The notes: generated by a model not told the origin, from the letters alone. DNA of 64,000 nt from Streptomyces sp. BHT-5-2 (GCF_019774615.1 NZ_CP081496.1:3720001-3784000); one strand, 5' to 3'; positions 54,382-63,763 are shown, numbered from the stretch's first letter. A program made the numbers and translations.

Positions 54382-55584
54382 GTGATCGACGTCAGTGAGA
54401 TCGGCGCCTTCCTCGGCCTGGACGTCGGCAAGAGCGAACACCACGCCACCGCCGTCACTCCGGCCGGAAGGAAGGCCTTCGACAAGCGGCTGCCCAACAG
54501 CGAACCCAAGCTCCGCGACGTGTTCGCCAAGCTGAAAGCCAAGCACGGCACCGTGCTCGTGGTCGTCGACCAGCCCGCCTCCATCGGCGCCCTGCCGCTG
54601 GCCGTGGCCCGCGACATGGACTGCCCCGTGGCTTACCTGCCGGGCCTGACGATGCGGCGGATCGCCGACCTCTACCCCGGTGAAGCCAAAACCGACGCCC
54701 GCGACGCCTTCATCATCGCGGACGCGGCCCGGTCGATGCCGCACACTCTGCGGGCCGTCGAGCTTGCCGACGAGGCAGTAGCCGAGCTGGAAATGATCGT
54801 GGGTTTCGACGACGACCTGGCCGGCGAAGCCACCCGCATCAGCAACAGACTGCGGGGACTGCTGACACAGATCCACCCGTCGCTGGAACGGGTACTGGGA
54901 CCGCGAATGCAGCACCCAGCCGTGCTCAAGCTGCTCGACCAGTGCGGTTCGCCGGCCCAGGTCCGCAAGGCCGGACGGCGTCGGCTGGTGAACCTGATCC
55001 GCCCAAAGGCACCACGGATGGCGGAACGGCTCGTCGATGACATCTTCACCGCCCTGGACGAGCAGACAGTGGTCGTGCCAGGCACGGCCGCGGCCGCATT
55101 GATCGTCCCCAGCCTCGCCAGCTCGCTCCAGTCGGTACTTGACCAGCGCAAACTCCTCGCCACAAGGATCGAGGAACTGCTGGAGGCTCACCCTCTTTCC
55201 AAGGTCCTGACGTCCATGCCGGGGATCGGCGTCAGGACCGGAGCACGCATCCTCATCGACATCGGCGACGCCAGCAGCTTCCCCAGCGCCGCCCACCTCG
55301 CCGCCTACGCCGGCCTCGCCCCGGCAACCCGCAGTTCCGGGTCCTCCATCCGCGGCGAACAGCCATCGCGCAGAGGAAACAAACAGCTCAAACGCGCCTT
55401 CTTCCTCTCCGCGTTCGCCGCCCTGGCCGACCCCGTCTCCAGGGCCTACTACGACAAGAAGATCGCCCAGGGAAAACACCACACCCAAGCCCTCCTCTGC
55501 CTCGCCAGACGACGAGCCGACGTGCTCTTCGCCATGCTCCGCGACGGCACCTTCTACCAACCCCAACCAGCCCCCACGGGTTGA
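54382..55584 (+). mobile_element. IS110-family transposase (serine/DEDD recombinase), intact
   Basis: The 400-residue protein has the N-terminal DEDD (RuvC-like) domain: FLGLDVGKSEHHATAVTPAG, VLVVVDQPASIGALPLAVAR and ADLYPGEAKTDARDAFIIAD (D-A-R-D). The C-terminal Tnp_20 domain has LTSMPGIGVRTGARILIDIG, AHLAAYAGLAPATRSSGSSI (with the serine nucleophile region) and NKQLKRAFFLSAFAALADPV. GTG 54382-54384 has AGAGGAC upstream. It is complete, without breaks, unlike the other transposases in the window. It inserted downstream of the small gene at 53795. Confidence 0.9.
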
Positions 55585-55628
55585 CGAAACCCATAGGGGC
55601 ACCCCCCCGCAAGATCTTCAGAACTCTC

Positions 55629-56297
55629 CTATGCGCGTGCGGCCGTGGACGGCTGGTGCGCATCGGCGGACCGCTGCTGTTCGGCGTCGACGATGCGGGA
55701 CAGTCGCGGTACGCGTGAACGGAGCATCACCACGATCGCGAGGATCAGAGCGATCCCCGGCACCTTCTGCAGCCCGTCGGCCCGGCTGACCGGAAACGAG
55801 TAGACGATCGCTACGTTCAGCATGGCGTAGCCGAGCATCGCTGTGGCACTCGCGGCGGTGAGCCGGCGGTGGGTGGCCCGCATCTGCGGGGAGTTGTGCC
55901 AACTGCGTTCGTACGCCGCGGCCCGCTCCGGATCGCCCTTGGTGGCCATCGGCGTGGCTGTGGTGTAGGTGAGCGGGCGACCGCGCCAGCAGGAGAGCAG
56001 GAAGACGGCGGCGGCGACGGTGAGGTAGACGCTGGGGCGCAGCAGCGCCAGCCGGGCGTCCCCCGAGACGGTCAGCAACGCGGCTGTCGCTGCGAGTTCG
56101 GCGATGACGAGCAGGCCGAGCGCATCCACCCGCCGGCCGCGGATCATGCAGGGAACGGTGTACCCGGCGGTGGCCGCGCAGGCTGTGATCAGCGCGGGCA
56201 CGTCGGGGACGCCGAGCCGGTGCAGCACGTAGTAGACGACTGTCGGAACGATCAGGTCGGACAGGACGGGCAGCAGGGCCCGCAGGGTCCTGTTCAT
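55629..56297 (-). CDS. VC0807-like membrane protein
   Basis: The 222-residue protein has about six hydrophobic segments, starting LRALLPVLSDLIVPTVVYYV and followed by ALITACAATAGYTVPCMIRG, RRVDALGLLVIAELAATAAL and LALLRPSVYLTVAAAVFLLS. The D-x-x-x-P-x-x-x-Y, A-L-x-x-x and R-P-S-x-Y pattern matches the VC0807 family (intracellular septation-like membrane proteins). ATG 56295-56297 overlaps the end of the FAD monooxygenase, so they form an operon under the MarR gene's control. Function unknown. Confidence 0.7.
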   Translation of the reverse strand: MNRTLRALLPVLSDLIVPTVVYYVLHRLGVPDVPALITACAATAGYTVPCMIRGRRVDALGLLVIAELAATAALLTVSGDARLALLRPSVYLTVAAAVFLLSCWRGRPLTYTTATPMATKGDPERAAAYERSWHNSPQMRATHRRLTAASATAMLGYAMLNVAIVYSFPVSRADGLQKVPGIALILAIVVMLRSRVPRLSRIVDAEQQRSADAHQPSTAARA

Positions 56298-57488
56298 CGT
56301 TGGGTCTCCCTTCCGGCATCGCGGATCGCCTGAGCGAACCGCTCGCCGTAGTGCAGCGACTCCGCTACGGCGGCGAATCCGTACCGGCGCATCTCTGTCT
56401 CGTACGCGGCCACCGCCGATACCAGCCCGGCGGGATGCCGGACGGCGGTGAGCTTGTCCGCGAGCACGGCCGCGTCGCGCAGCGCGGTGTTGGCGCCGGT
56501 GCCGCCGGCCGGCGACATCGGGTGGATCGCGTCGCCGAGCAGGGTGACCCGGCCGGCCGGCCAGGCGGGCGGCTGGTCGGCGACCCGTACGTTCTGGACG
56601 AAGCAGTCTTCCGGGACGGCCTCCCGCACGGCCTGGTGCAAGGCGGGGTGCCATCCGGTGGTCGCGTCAGCCGCGTACCGGTGCAGCCCGGCCGGCGACG
56701 CGGTACGCCACTGCTCCTCGCCGGCGAACGGTCCCCCCGGTCCGCCGCTGAGCACCCACATCACGTAGTCGGGCTCCGGGTCCAGTGACACCGGCGGCGT
56801 CACGGCGGCGGCGGGCGCGGTAGGCCCCCCAGATCCCGATGTGGCCTTGCGGGGCAACCGTCACCGCGACCCGGTCGAAGAGCGGCGCGGGCAGCCCGTC
56901 CCGCAGTGCGGGGCTCAGTGTCGTGCGCCCCCACAGGCAGCGGACGTCGGTGTCGCGGGTCCGTACGTCGGGCAGCAGTCCGGCGCGCACGGCCGAGCCC
57001 ACGCCGTCGGCTCCGACCAGCAGATCGCCCTCGGCGGTCGAGCCGTCGGCGAGGAGGACCTGTACCCGGTCGGGGGTCTGCTCGAAGCCGACCACCTCCT
57101 GTCCGAAGCGCACCTCCCGCTCCAGGCCGGCCAGCATGATCTGGCGTAGCGTCAGCCGGTTGACCCCGGTGTGGTCCCGAGGGACGGCAGTGCCGTCGAT
57201 ACCGACGTCGGTCGCGTACAGCGGGCGCATGCGGTGGTCGAAGACGGCTACCCGGGCCCGCGCCTCGTCGTTGGAGGTGGCCAGGTACAGCCGGAACAGT
57301 TCCTCCGGCAAGCAGGCGGCGAGGGCATCGCCGCCCACGCGGTTGATGTTGATCCGGTATCCCCGCCGGCCGGCCGCCACCGTCGGCGCCCGCTCGAAGA
57401 CCGTCACGGCCAGGCCGGCTTGGCGCAGTGCCTGGGCGAGGGCGAGGCCGCCCACGCCCGCACCGGCGATCAGTACCCGCAGTGTCAC
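56294..57488 (-). pseudogene. FAD-dependent monooxygenase with a frameshift
   Basis: The 5' part (from GTG 57486-57488) encodes RVLIAGAGVGGLALAQALRQ (FAD-binding), the VNRLTLRQIMLAGLE region and GDLLVGADGVGSAVRAGLLP (D-G motif); it ends PQGHIGIWGAY. The downstream part in another frame encodes AAAVTPPVSLDPEPDYVMWV and VTLLGDAIHPMSPAGGTGAN (GD motif). Joined, they make a complete class A flavin monooxygenase of about 400 residues. The break lies in a CGC/GCC-rich run near 56805-56825. A sequencing slip is possible; otherwise the enzyme is inactive. It lies between the MarR gene and the VC0807-like gene on the same strand. Confidence 0.7.
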
Positions 57489-57535
57489 GCGATCCCCCAG
57501 GTGGTGTGCTCTTGGTCGTGTGTTCCGCCGCGTGA

Positions 57536-57997
57536 TCACCGATCCAGGTGCGGATTGCCCACCTTCGCCTTGGACTCCTCGAACCGGGTCAGCAGCTCGG
57601 CCAGGGTCCGCACGTCCGCGGCGTCCCAGTCGGCGACGAAGGCCGTGAAGCGGTCGAGGCCCTGCTCGGCCAGCCGGTCGAGCTCGTGCCGCCCGGAGGC
57701 GGTGAGCGTGACGATGCTGGAGCGGCGGTCGGCCGGATCGGTCGTCAGGGTCACGTGGCCGGCCTGCTGAAGCGCCTTCAGCTGGTGGGTGATGGCCGAT
57801 CGGTGCACCTCCAGGGCGGAGGCGAGATCGGACGGACGCACCGCCTTGTCCGGGGCCTCCCGCTCCGCCCAGCCGAGCACCTGGAGGACGGCGAGGGACG
57901 CCGCCTCCGGAATCCTGCGTCGGGCCCGTTCCACACCGGCGGCCACCGCGTTCACCGCGAACGCCAACCGTGCCACGTCATCTCTGCTTGGTCGCAT
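57536..57997 (-). CDS. MarR-family transcriptional regulator
   Basis: The 153-residue winged-helix protein has the MarR core: VRPSDLASALEVHRSAITHQ, LKALQQAGHVTLTTDPADRR and SSIVTLTASGRHELDRLAEQ (D-x-R-D/R-x-x-x-x-x-L-T). ATG 57995-57997 is the start. It lies 47 bp upstream of the FAD monooxygenase on the same strand; a long palindrome lies 13 bp upstream of the start. It probably represses its own operon and responds to an aromatic or lipophilic effector. Confidence 0.85.
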   Translation of the reverse strand: MRPSRDDVARLAFAVNAVAAGVERARRRIPEAASLAVLQVLGWAEREAPDKAVRPSDLASALEVHRSAITHQLKALQQAGHVTLTTDPADRRSSIVTLTASGRHELDRLAEQGLDRFTAFVADWDAADVRTLAELLTRFEESKAKVGNPHLDR

Positions 57998-58009
57998 GCC
58001 ATCACCGTA

Positions 58010-58038
58010 ATCTAGTTGATTTATTTAATCAACTAGAT
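58010..58038. promoter_or_regulatory. 29-bp MarR operator palindrome
   Basis: ATCTAGTTGATT (58010-58021) and AATCAACTAGAT (58027-58038) are perfect inverted repeats with spacer TATTT. This AT-rich block in GC-rich DNA lies 13 bp upstream of the marR ATG. Confidence 0.85.
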
Positions 58039-58136
58039 CAGTGCAGGGCCACGGACACCCAAGGTCCGTTCAGGAGGAGCAAACCTCCAGTCTGACGCCA
58101 GCCTTGCGCTCGCTCACAGACGGGGCTCAAGGTGCT

Positions 58137-59420
58137 TCAACCGAGACACCGCCGCCGAGCGCGAGTGGGCCCTGCGGCCACCGCCTTGATCCGGTCCTTG
58201 GTCACGTACCACGCCCCCACGCCGTACGCCGTCGCCTGATGACCGAGTCCGCGCAAGCGTCCCCGGGCGCCCGCCTTGCGGTCCAGCAACTCCTGGAGGA
58301 ACGCCTCGTACCTCGCGACGATCCGCGCCGTGTCATACCGGCGGCCCTTCTCCAGGGCCGCCCGGCCCATCCGCTTGCGGCGCCCGTCGTCCTCGATCAA
58401 CTCCAGGATCGCGTCGGCCAGCGCCCCGGGATCACGCGGCGGGACCAGCAGCCCGTCCACGCCGTGCTCGATGATCTCTCCCGGCCCCAGCGGGCAGTCG
58501 GTGCTCACGACCGGCAGACCGACCCGCATCGCCTCGACGATGGTCATGCCGAACGACTCCATGCTTGAGGAGACCACCAGCATCGAGCCCTTGGCCATCT
58601 CCGGTTCGACGGGCGTGACCGGGCCCATCAACGTCACGACGTCGTCCAGCTCCAGCTGGCTCACCAGCCGTGACAGCTCCTCCTTCTGAGGCCCTCCGCC
58701 GTACAGCCGCAGACCCCAGTCCGGCCGCTCGGCCCGGATCTTGACGAAGGCCAGCATCAGGTCCCCGTACCGTTTCACCGGAGCCAGCCGGCCGACCGCG
58801 ACGACATGCTTGGCGTCCAGTGTGCCGGGCGGAATCCCCGGATCCGGGACACTGTTCGGCATCGCCTGGATCCGCACACCCGGCAGCCGCAACCGGCGGA
58901 GGTAGGAGGCGGCATCGGCCTCGGTGGTCGTGGTGATCGCGTCCAGCCGTGGATACAGCCGTCGCACCCTGAGCACCAGTCGGGTGGGACGGGTGTTCAG
59001 CGTCAGGTGCTCCTGACCGATCCGCACCAGGCGGCGCGGGGCCTGCCGGGCGATGTGCATGTTCAGGCCCGGCCGGGTTCCGATCACGATGTCGGCGTCC
59101 AGGCCCCGCAGATCGGCGCCGAGCCGTTCGTCGGTCAGTTCGCTGTACCGGTGGTAGTGCCCGTCCTCGCACGGGAAGACCTTCGCGGGGCGCTTGGCGA
59201 GCGGATGGTCACCCATGTAGGACGCGCTCTTCTTCCGCAGATCCACCAGGGATCGCAGCCGCACCCGCGGGTCCAGGAAGAGCTGGTGTTTCGTCCGGTA
59301 TCGGAACACCGAGACGATCTCGACCGGGTGCCGCTCGACCAGGCCGTTGGCCAGATTGAACGTGGTGCGGATGGTCCCGCCGATGCCGTAGGCGTGGTGG
59401 ATCAGGAAGGCGATGCGCAT
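58137..59420 (-). CDS. GT4-family glycosyltransferase
   Basis: The 427-residue protein has the GT-B fold of glycosyltransferase family 4. The N-terminal half starts MRIAFLIHHAYGIGGTIRTT (G-G-x-x-R/T). The C-terminal half has VVAVGRLAPVKRYGDLMLAF, LRLYGGGPQKEELSRLV, VVSSSMESFGMTIVEAMRVG (E-x-F-G-x-x-x-x-E-A) and GLPVVSTDCPLGPGEIIEHG. It should transfer a sugar from a nucleotide-sugar donor, in cell-wall or exopolysaccharide synthesis, at the cytoplasmic side. No neighbouring polysaccharide genes are seen. The last 40 residues are basic. Confidence 0.85.
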   Translation of the reverse strand: MRIAFLIHHAYGIGGTIRTTFNLANGLVERHPVEIVSVFRYRTKHQLFLDPRVRLRSLVDLRKKSASYMGDHPLAKRPAKVFPCEDGHYHRYSELTDERLGADLRGLDADIVIGTRPGLNMHIARQAPRRLVRIGQEHLTLNTRPTRLVLRVRRLYPRLDAITTTTEADAASYLRRLRLPGVRIQAMPNSVPDPGIPPGTLDAKHVVAVGRLAPVKRYGDLMLAFVKIRAERPDWGLRLYGGGPQKEELSRLVSQLELDDVVTLMGPVTPVEPEMAKGSMLVVSSSMESFGMTIVEAMRVGLPVVSTDCPLGPGEIIEHGVDGLLVPPRDPGALADAILELIEDDGRRKRMGRAALEKGRRYDTARIVARYEAFLQELLDRKAGARGRLRGLGHQATAYGVGAWYVTKDRIKAVAAGPTRARRRCLG

Positions 59421-59576
59421 GCGTCCCCGTTATTCCACAGGGTGCCGGCGTCGTTCCACAGGGCGTCGGGGTTCGCGGCGGAACGTGGCCGGCGTGCGGG
59501 AGTGAGGAGGTAGCGCGCCCCACCGCTCGTGCGCCCGGCGCGCAACGACCGGCTAACTGGGCGTTTTCGTGAGGGC

Positions 59577-60020
59577 TTATGGCGTGGGGGTGGTGTCTGT
59601 CGCTGTTTCGAGGTTGCGGGTCATGCGTTCGAGGACGTGGACGGCCGTGCAGTACTCGTCCTGGGAGATGCCGGCGGTGGAGAGTGTGCGGAAGGTGTCG
59701 ACGTGTTCGGCGATGCGGGCCAGGCGCTGACGTCCGTCGGGGGTGAGGGAGAGTCGGTCCGGTGCGGGGCGTGTGGCCCAGCTCTCGACGAGCACGGCGT
59801 CGATGGCGGCGGTGAGTGTGGGCCAGTCCTGGCCGGCGGCCCAGTCGGTGAAGGTGTGCCAGCCGACTTCGGGGTAGTCGCGTCGCAGCCCGGCGACATC
59901 GACATCGAGGCCGACGGTGGTGAAGTACTCGAACATGGCGGCCAGATCGGCGGATCGGGTGCGGACCTGGGAGAGCGGGACCTCGTGGTGGGCGATCGGC
60001 CGGTCGGCGTCCTCGGCCAC
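59577..60020 (-). CDS. MarR-like hypothetical regulator
   Basis: GTG 60018-60020 starts VAEDADRPIAHHEVPLSQVR; the C-terminal part PDRLSLTPDGRQRLARIAEH and ISQDEYCTAVHVLERMTRNL resembles the last helices of MarR regulators (x-L-T-x-x-G-R-x-x-x-x...I-S-x-x-E-Y-x-x-x-x-x-V-L-x-R-M-x-x-N-L). The central wing region is not obvious: about 30 residues with DYPEVGWHTFTDWAAGQDWP stand there. It may be a diverged or internally rearranged member. The divergent neighbour is a truncated hydrolase. Confidence 0.5.
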   Translation of the reverse strand: MAEDADRPIAHHEVPLSQVRTRSADLAAMFEYFTTVGLDVDVAGLRRDYPEVGWHTFTDWAAGQDWPTLTAAIDAVLVESWATRPAPDRLSLTPDGRQRLARIAEHVDTFRTLSTAGISQDEYCTAVHVLERMTRNLETATDTTPTP

Positions 60021-60034
60021 TTCCCGTGGACCGG

Positions 60035-60146
60035 CATGCTGCCGGTGGACGACACGGCCCTGGCCGTCACCGACACCGGCGGCCCCGGCATCCCCATCGT
60101 CTACCTCAACGGCCACGTCACGCCGGGGTACTGGCGGCGGAGCTGA
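60035..60146 (+). pseudogene. N-terminal stub of an alpha/beta hydrolase
   Basis: ATG 60035 starts LPVDDTALAVTDTGGPGIPI followed by VYLNGHVTPGYWRR and TGA 60144-60146. This is the first beta-strands and oxyanion loop of alpha/beta hydrolases (A-x-x-D-T-G-x-P-x-x-x-V-Y-L-N-G...Q-x-x-W-R). The rest, including the nucleophile, is missing. It is divergent from the MarR-like gene, a common pairing. Confidence 0.5.
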
Positions 60147-60300
60147 CCCCACCGGTGCTCCAGGCAGTCCACCTCGGAAGAAGCCAGGGCGTCGATCACG
60201 GTTTCATGCCAGGAAGCGTGGCCGGCGGAGACTCCGCGGCTCCAACTGATCACCTGGTCAACCGTCCGTGCAGAGCCACTAGGAATGACGAAGTGTCAGG

Positions 60301-60654
60301 TCAGGACTTCTTGACCACGCTGGACTTGAGCTGCATGGGGCCGAATCCGTCGATCTTGCAGTCGATGTCGTGGCCGTCCACTCCGTCCACGAGCCGGATG
60401 TTGCGCACCTTGGTGCCCGCCTTGATGCCGGCGGGACTGCCTTTGACCTTCAAGGTCTTGATCACGGTTACCGAGTCGCCGTCCGCGAGGACGTTCCCGA
60501 CTGCATCCCGGATCATCTTGCCCCCGGTTTCACCGGCGGGTTCAGCGGACGCGCGTGACCACTCGTGTCCGCACTCGGGGCAGATCAGGAGCGCGCCCAT
60601 CTCGTAGGTGTACGCACTGGAGCACTCGGGGCACGGCGGCAGATTCTCGGTCAC
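60301..60654 (-). CDS. yjdM: zinc-ribbon protein YjdM (PhnA)
   Basis: The 117-residue protein starts with a zinc ribbon, [20 protein letters not shown] then PECGHEW, and continues with a PhnA/YjdM beta-domain: [40 protein letters not shown] and [20 protein letters not shown]. All motifs of the family are intact. Its function is unclear despite the historical alkylphosphonate name. It is divergent from the arsR gene and may share its operator region. Confidence 0.9.
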   Translation of the reverse strand: MTENLPPCPECSSAYTYEMGALLICPECGHEWSRASAEPAGETGGKMIRDAVGNVLADGDSVTVIKTLKVKGSPAGIKAGTKVRNIRLVDGVDGHDIDCKIDGFGPMQLKSSVVKKS

Positions 60655-60689
60655 GGGGACAGTGTATTTCAGGTTGCAGCGGGATCGTG

Positions 60690-60709
60690 AATTGCAAAAA
60701 TATGCAATT
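60690..60709. promoter_or_regulatory. inverted repeat between yjdM and arsR (ArsR operator candidate)
   Basis: AATTGCA (60690-60696) and TGCAATT (60703-60709) are perfect inverted repeats with spacer AAAATA. This AT-rich site lies in the intergenic region between the divergent genes, as expected for an ArsR/SmtB operator. Confidence 0.6.
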
Positions 60710-60726
60710 GCCTACATGCTGTAGCG

Positions 60727-60755
60727 GTCGTGCCCGTAGTAGCCGCGGGCACGAC
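60727..60755 (+). promoter_or_regulatory. 10-bp hairpin in the arsR leader
   Basis: GTCGTGCCCG (60727-60736) pairs exactly with CGGGCACGAC (60746-60755), loop of 9 nt. It lies 56 nt upstream of the arsR start and could be an attenuator or a second operator. Confidence 0.5.
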
Positions 60756-60811
60756 ACCTATGGAGTGCCCCGTCGATGGCGGGGCTGTGATTTGAGTGAT
60801 CGAGGGCGTTC

Positions 60812-61153
60812 GTGCTGGTCCCGCTGTATCAGGCCAAGGCAGAGTTCTTCCGGATGCTGGGGCATCCGGTGCGTATCCGCGTGCTGGAGCTGTTGCAGGA
60901 CGGGCCTATGCCGGTGCGGGGCCTGCTCGCGGAGATCGAGGTCGAGCCCGCGGCGCTGTCGCAGCAGCTGGCGGTGCTGCGACGCTCGGGCATCGTCACC
61001 TCGGCACGCGTGGGCTCCACCGTCGTCTACGAGCTGGCGGGTGGCGATGTCGCGGAACTGATGAGGGCGGCGCGGCGGATCCTCACCGAGATGCTGGCCG
61101 GGCGGAACGAGTTGCTGGCCGAGTTGCGGGATGCTGAGGTCGGCGCCGAGTGA
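60812..61153 (+). CDS. ArsR/SmtB-family transcriptional regulator
   Basis: The 113-residue winged-helix protein shows KAEFFRMLGHPVRIRVLELL, LLAEIEVEPAALSQQLAVLR and RSGIVTSARVGSTVVYELAG (beta-wing). The metal-site E-L-C-V-C-D box is absent, so it probably senses something other than a thiol-bound metal. GTG 60812-60814 is the start. Its TGA overlaps the start of the sulP gene (GTGA), so it controls the transporter operon. This ArsR-SulP pairing is common in actinobacteria. Confidence 0.85.
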   Translation: MLVPLYQAKAEFFRMLGHPVRIRVLELLQDGPMPVRGLLAEIEVEPAALSQQLAVLRRSGIVTSARVGSTVVYELAGGDVAELMRAARRILTEMLAGRNELLAELRDAEVGAE

Positions 61154-62892
61154 GCACTCCTCTGCTGGGCCGGGCCTGGGGCCCGGTCCGTTCCCTGCTG
61201 CCTGGTCGCGCTGATCTGGCGGCGATGGGCCGCAATCCACGGCGGGATCTGCTGGCCGGGCTGACCGTGGCCATTGTGGCCCTGCCCCTTGCCCTGGGTT
61301 TCGGTGTCTCCTCGGGGCTGGGGGCGGAGGCCGGGCTGGCGACCGCGGTGGTCGCGGGCGCGCTGGCCGCGCTATTCGGTGGTTCGAACCTGCAGGTGTC
61401 CGGGCCGACCGGGGCGATGACCGTGGTCCTCGTACCGATCGTCGCGCAGTACGGGCCAGGCGGTGTGCTCACCGTCGGACTGATCGCGGGGCTGATGTTG
61501 GTCGCCCTCGCCGTGGCGCGGGCCGGTCGGTATATGCAGTACGTGCCCGCGCCGGTGGTGGAGGGCTTCACGCTCGGGATCGCCTGCGTCATCGGCCTAC
61601 AGCAGGTGCCCAACGCGCTGGGTGTGGCCAAGCCGGAGGGTGACAAGGTCCTGGTGGTGGCCTGGCGTGCGGCCGAGACGTTCGTACGGCACCCCGACTG
61701 GACGGCCGTCGGCCTCGCGCTCGCCGTGGCCGCGATCATGCTGATCGGTGCCCGGTGGCGGCCGGCCGTCCCCTTCTCCATCGTCGCGGTGATCGCCGCG
61801 ACTCTTGCTGCGCAGCTCTTCCACTTGGACGCTGCGAAGCCGATCGGTGACCTTCCGGCCGGCCTGCCCGCACCGTCGCTGTCCTTCCTCGACCCGGGTG
61901 CGTTCGGCTCCCTGCTCGCCCCGGCGGTGGCGGTGGCGGCGCTGGCCGCGTTGGAGTCGCTGCTGTCGGCGTCGGTGGCGGACGGCATGACCGTGGGGCA
62001 GAAGCACGATCCGGACAAGGAGCTGTTCGGGCAGGGCTTGGCAAACCTCGCCGCCCCGCTGTTCGGTGGCGTCCCGGCCACCGGAGCCATCGCCCGTACC
62101 GCCGTCAACGTGCGCACCGGCGCGGGCTCCCGGCTCGCCGCCCTCACACACGCCGCCGTCCTCGCCGTGATCGTCTTCGCGGCTGCGCCGCTGGTCTCCA
62201 AGATCCCGCTGGCTGCGCTGGCCGGTGTGCTGCTGGCGACCGCGGTCCGCATGGTCGAAGTCGGATCACTGCGGGCGATGGCGCGGGCAACCCGCTCGGA
62301 TGCCGTCGTCCTGGTGCTGACCGCTGTGGCCACCCTCGCCCTGGATCTGGTGTACGCGGTGATCATCGGCCTGGTGGTGGCGGGCGCGCTGGCGCTGCGG
62401 GCAGTGGCCAAGCAGGCCCGGATGGAACAGGTCCCCTTCGCACCGCACCTGCCCGGTGAGGACCGCGAGGAGGAACACCCGCTGCTGGCCGAGCACATCG
62501 TCGCCTACCGGATGGACGGGCCGCTGTTCTTCGCCGGCGCCCACCGCTTCCTGCTGGAACTGTCCGAGGTCGCCGACGTACGGGTGGTGATCCTGCGCAT
62601 GTCGCGGGTGACGACCATCGATGCCACCGGCGCGCTCGTCCTCAAGGACGCCGTAGAGAAACTGAACCGGCGCGGCATCATCGTGATGACCTCCGGCATA
62701 CGGCCCGGCCAGCGTCAAGTCCTGGACTCCGTCGGCGCGTTGGACCTGCTGCGCCACGAGGGCCGGGAGTACGACACCACCCCCGAGGCCATCGCCGGCG
62801 CCTGCGCCCACCTGCAGTGCGCCGGAGTCCTCCCGATCCCCGCCCAGAAGGCCGCTCCCGTCCCCGTGATCACCGAGGAGTCCCCCCGATGA
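61150..62892 (+). CDS. SulP-family anion transporter with STAS domain
   Basis: The 580-residue protein has 10-12 helices (residues about 30-420) with SulP motifs: RRDLLAGLTVAIVALPLALG, QVSGPTGAMTVVLVP, and FGGVPATGAIARTAVNVRTG. The C-terminal STAS domain (about 440-555) contains VAYRMDGPLFFAGAHRFLLE, VVILRMSRVTTIDATGALVL and IIVMTSGIRPGQRQVLDSVG. SulP proteins carry sulfate, bicarbonate or other anions. GTG 61150-61152 overlaps the arsR stop. Its own stop overlaps the following flavoprotein's ATG. Substrate unknown; bicarbonate or sulfate is most likely. Confidence 0.9.
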   Translation: MSTPLLGRAWGPVRSLLPGRADLAAMGRNPRRDLLAGLTVAIVALPLALGFGVSSGLGAEAGLATAVVAGALAALFGGSNLQVSGPTGAMTVVLVPIVAQYGPGGVLTVGLIAGLMLVALAVARAGRYMQYVPAPVVEGFTLGIACVIGLQQVPNALGVAKPEGDKVLVVAWRAAETFVRHPDWTAVGLALAVAAIMLIGARWRPAVPFSIVAVIAATLAAQLFHLDAAKPIGDLPAGLPAPSLSFLDPGAFGSLLAPAVAVAALAALESLLSASVADGMTVGQKHDPDKELFGQGLANLAAPLFGGVPATGAIARTAVNVRTGAGSRLAALTHAAVLAVIVFAAAPLVSKIPLAALAGVLLATAVRMVEVGSLRAMARATRSDAVVLVLTAVATLALDLVYAVIIGLVVAGALALRAVAKQARMEQVPFAPHLPGEDREEEHPLLAEHIVAYRMDGPLFFAGAHRFLLELSEVADVRVVILRMSRVTTIDATGALVLKDAVEKLNRRGIIVMTSGIRPGQRQVLDSVGALDLLRHEGREYDTTPEAIAGACAHLQCAGVLPIPAQKAAPVPVITEESPR

Positions 62893-63347
62893 CCACCCCA
62901 CCCACCGCCGCGCGCCGCATGGTCGACATCTCCGGCGAGGAAGCCCTGTACCTTCTCGCAGGCGCCTCGCTGGGCCGGTTGGTGTACGAGCAGCGGGATG
63001 TGATCGCCGTTCGCCCGGCCGTGCATGTCCTGGAGTACGGGCGGCTCATCGTCCGCACGCCTGTCCCCGCGGCTACCCTGGCCGCCCGGGTCACCGTCAC
63101 GTACCACGCCGATCAGATCAACCCGACAACGGGCACCGGCTGGGCAGTGAGTGCATCCGGACTTGCCGAGGTCGTCACCGACCCCGGCGAGACTGGCCAC
63201 TACCGGCGCACCCTGTCGGGCTGGGTCCACGGCCCGCACGACACGCTGCTGCGTATCCATCCGCAGACCGTCAACGGCTACCGCTTCGCACACGCCGCCG
63301 GTCCCGCAAAGGCGCCGCCTGGCGCAGGAAGGCCCTCGTCCCGGTGA
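62889..63347 (+). CDS. PNPOx-like flavoprotein
   Basis: The 152-residue protein has the split-barrel flavoprotein pattern: ISGEEALYLLAGASLGRLVY, AVRPAVHVLEYGRLIVRTPV, VTVTYHADQINPTTGTGWAV (family V-x-F-E-x-D-x-x-D-x-x-x-x-x-G-W-S-V) and GLAEVVTD. This is the common pyridoxamine-5'-phosphate-oxidase-like group. ATG 62889 overlaps the sulP stop. In this operon it may serve as a redox-linked partner; its enzymatic role is unknown. Confidence 0.8.
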   Translation: MTTPPTAARRMVDISGEEALYLLAGASLGRLVYEQRDVIAVRPAVHVLEYGRLIVRTPVPAATLAARVTVTYHADQINPTTGTGWAVSASGLAEVVTDPGETGHYRRTLSGWVHGPHDTLLRIHPQTVNGYRFAHAAGPAKAPPGAGRPSSR

Positions 63348-63763
63348 CCGCCCAGCCCGTTGTCCTGCCGATGCGCTCTGTGCTCGTTGCGCCGAATGTT
63401 CCCGCCTCGGTCCGGCTGGCCCGCGAAACGGCCGAGCTGACCTATGCGGGCTGGCGCATCAGCCTCGGTCATCCCGTCCTTGGGCCGGCCTTGTTGGTGC
63501 TCAGCGAGCTGGTCACCAACAGCGTCCAGCACGCCGCTGAGTGCTCGCCCCAGATCACTGTCACCTACGCGGCAGGCGCCGACGTGCTGGCCTTCGCCGT
63601 CCACGACCGCGACCCCTACGCACCCGATCCGCTCAGTTTCCCCCAGAGCCCCGGAGGACTGGCCACCGTCGCCGAACTCACCGCCGAATGGGGCGGCACC
63701 TGGACGGTCCGGCCGGACGCGGACGGCGGCGGCAAGAGCGTATGGATCACCCTGCCGCTGTGA
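63344..63763 (+). CDS. ATP-binding RsbW-like anti-sigma kinase
   Basis: The 139-residue protein has the HATPase_c fold of streptomycete RsbW-like kinases: SVRLARETAELTYAGWRISL, GPALLVLSELVTNSVQHAAE (N-box E-L-V-T-N-x-V-x-H), VHDRDPYAPDP (G1-like) and SPGGLATVAELTAEWG, then GGGKSVWITLPL (G2). GTG 63344-63346 overlaps the previous stop. Its end runs into a STAS protein, so an anti-sigma/anti-anti-sigma pair seems encoded downstream of the SulP transporter. Confidence 0.85.
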   Translation: MTAQPVVLPMRSVLVAPNVPASVRLARETAELTYAGWRISLGHPVLGPALLVLSELVTNSVQHAAECSPQITVTYAAGADVLAFAVHDRDPYAPDPLSFPQSPGGLATVAELTAEWGGTWTVRPDADGGGKSVWITLPL

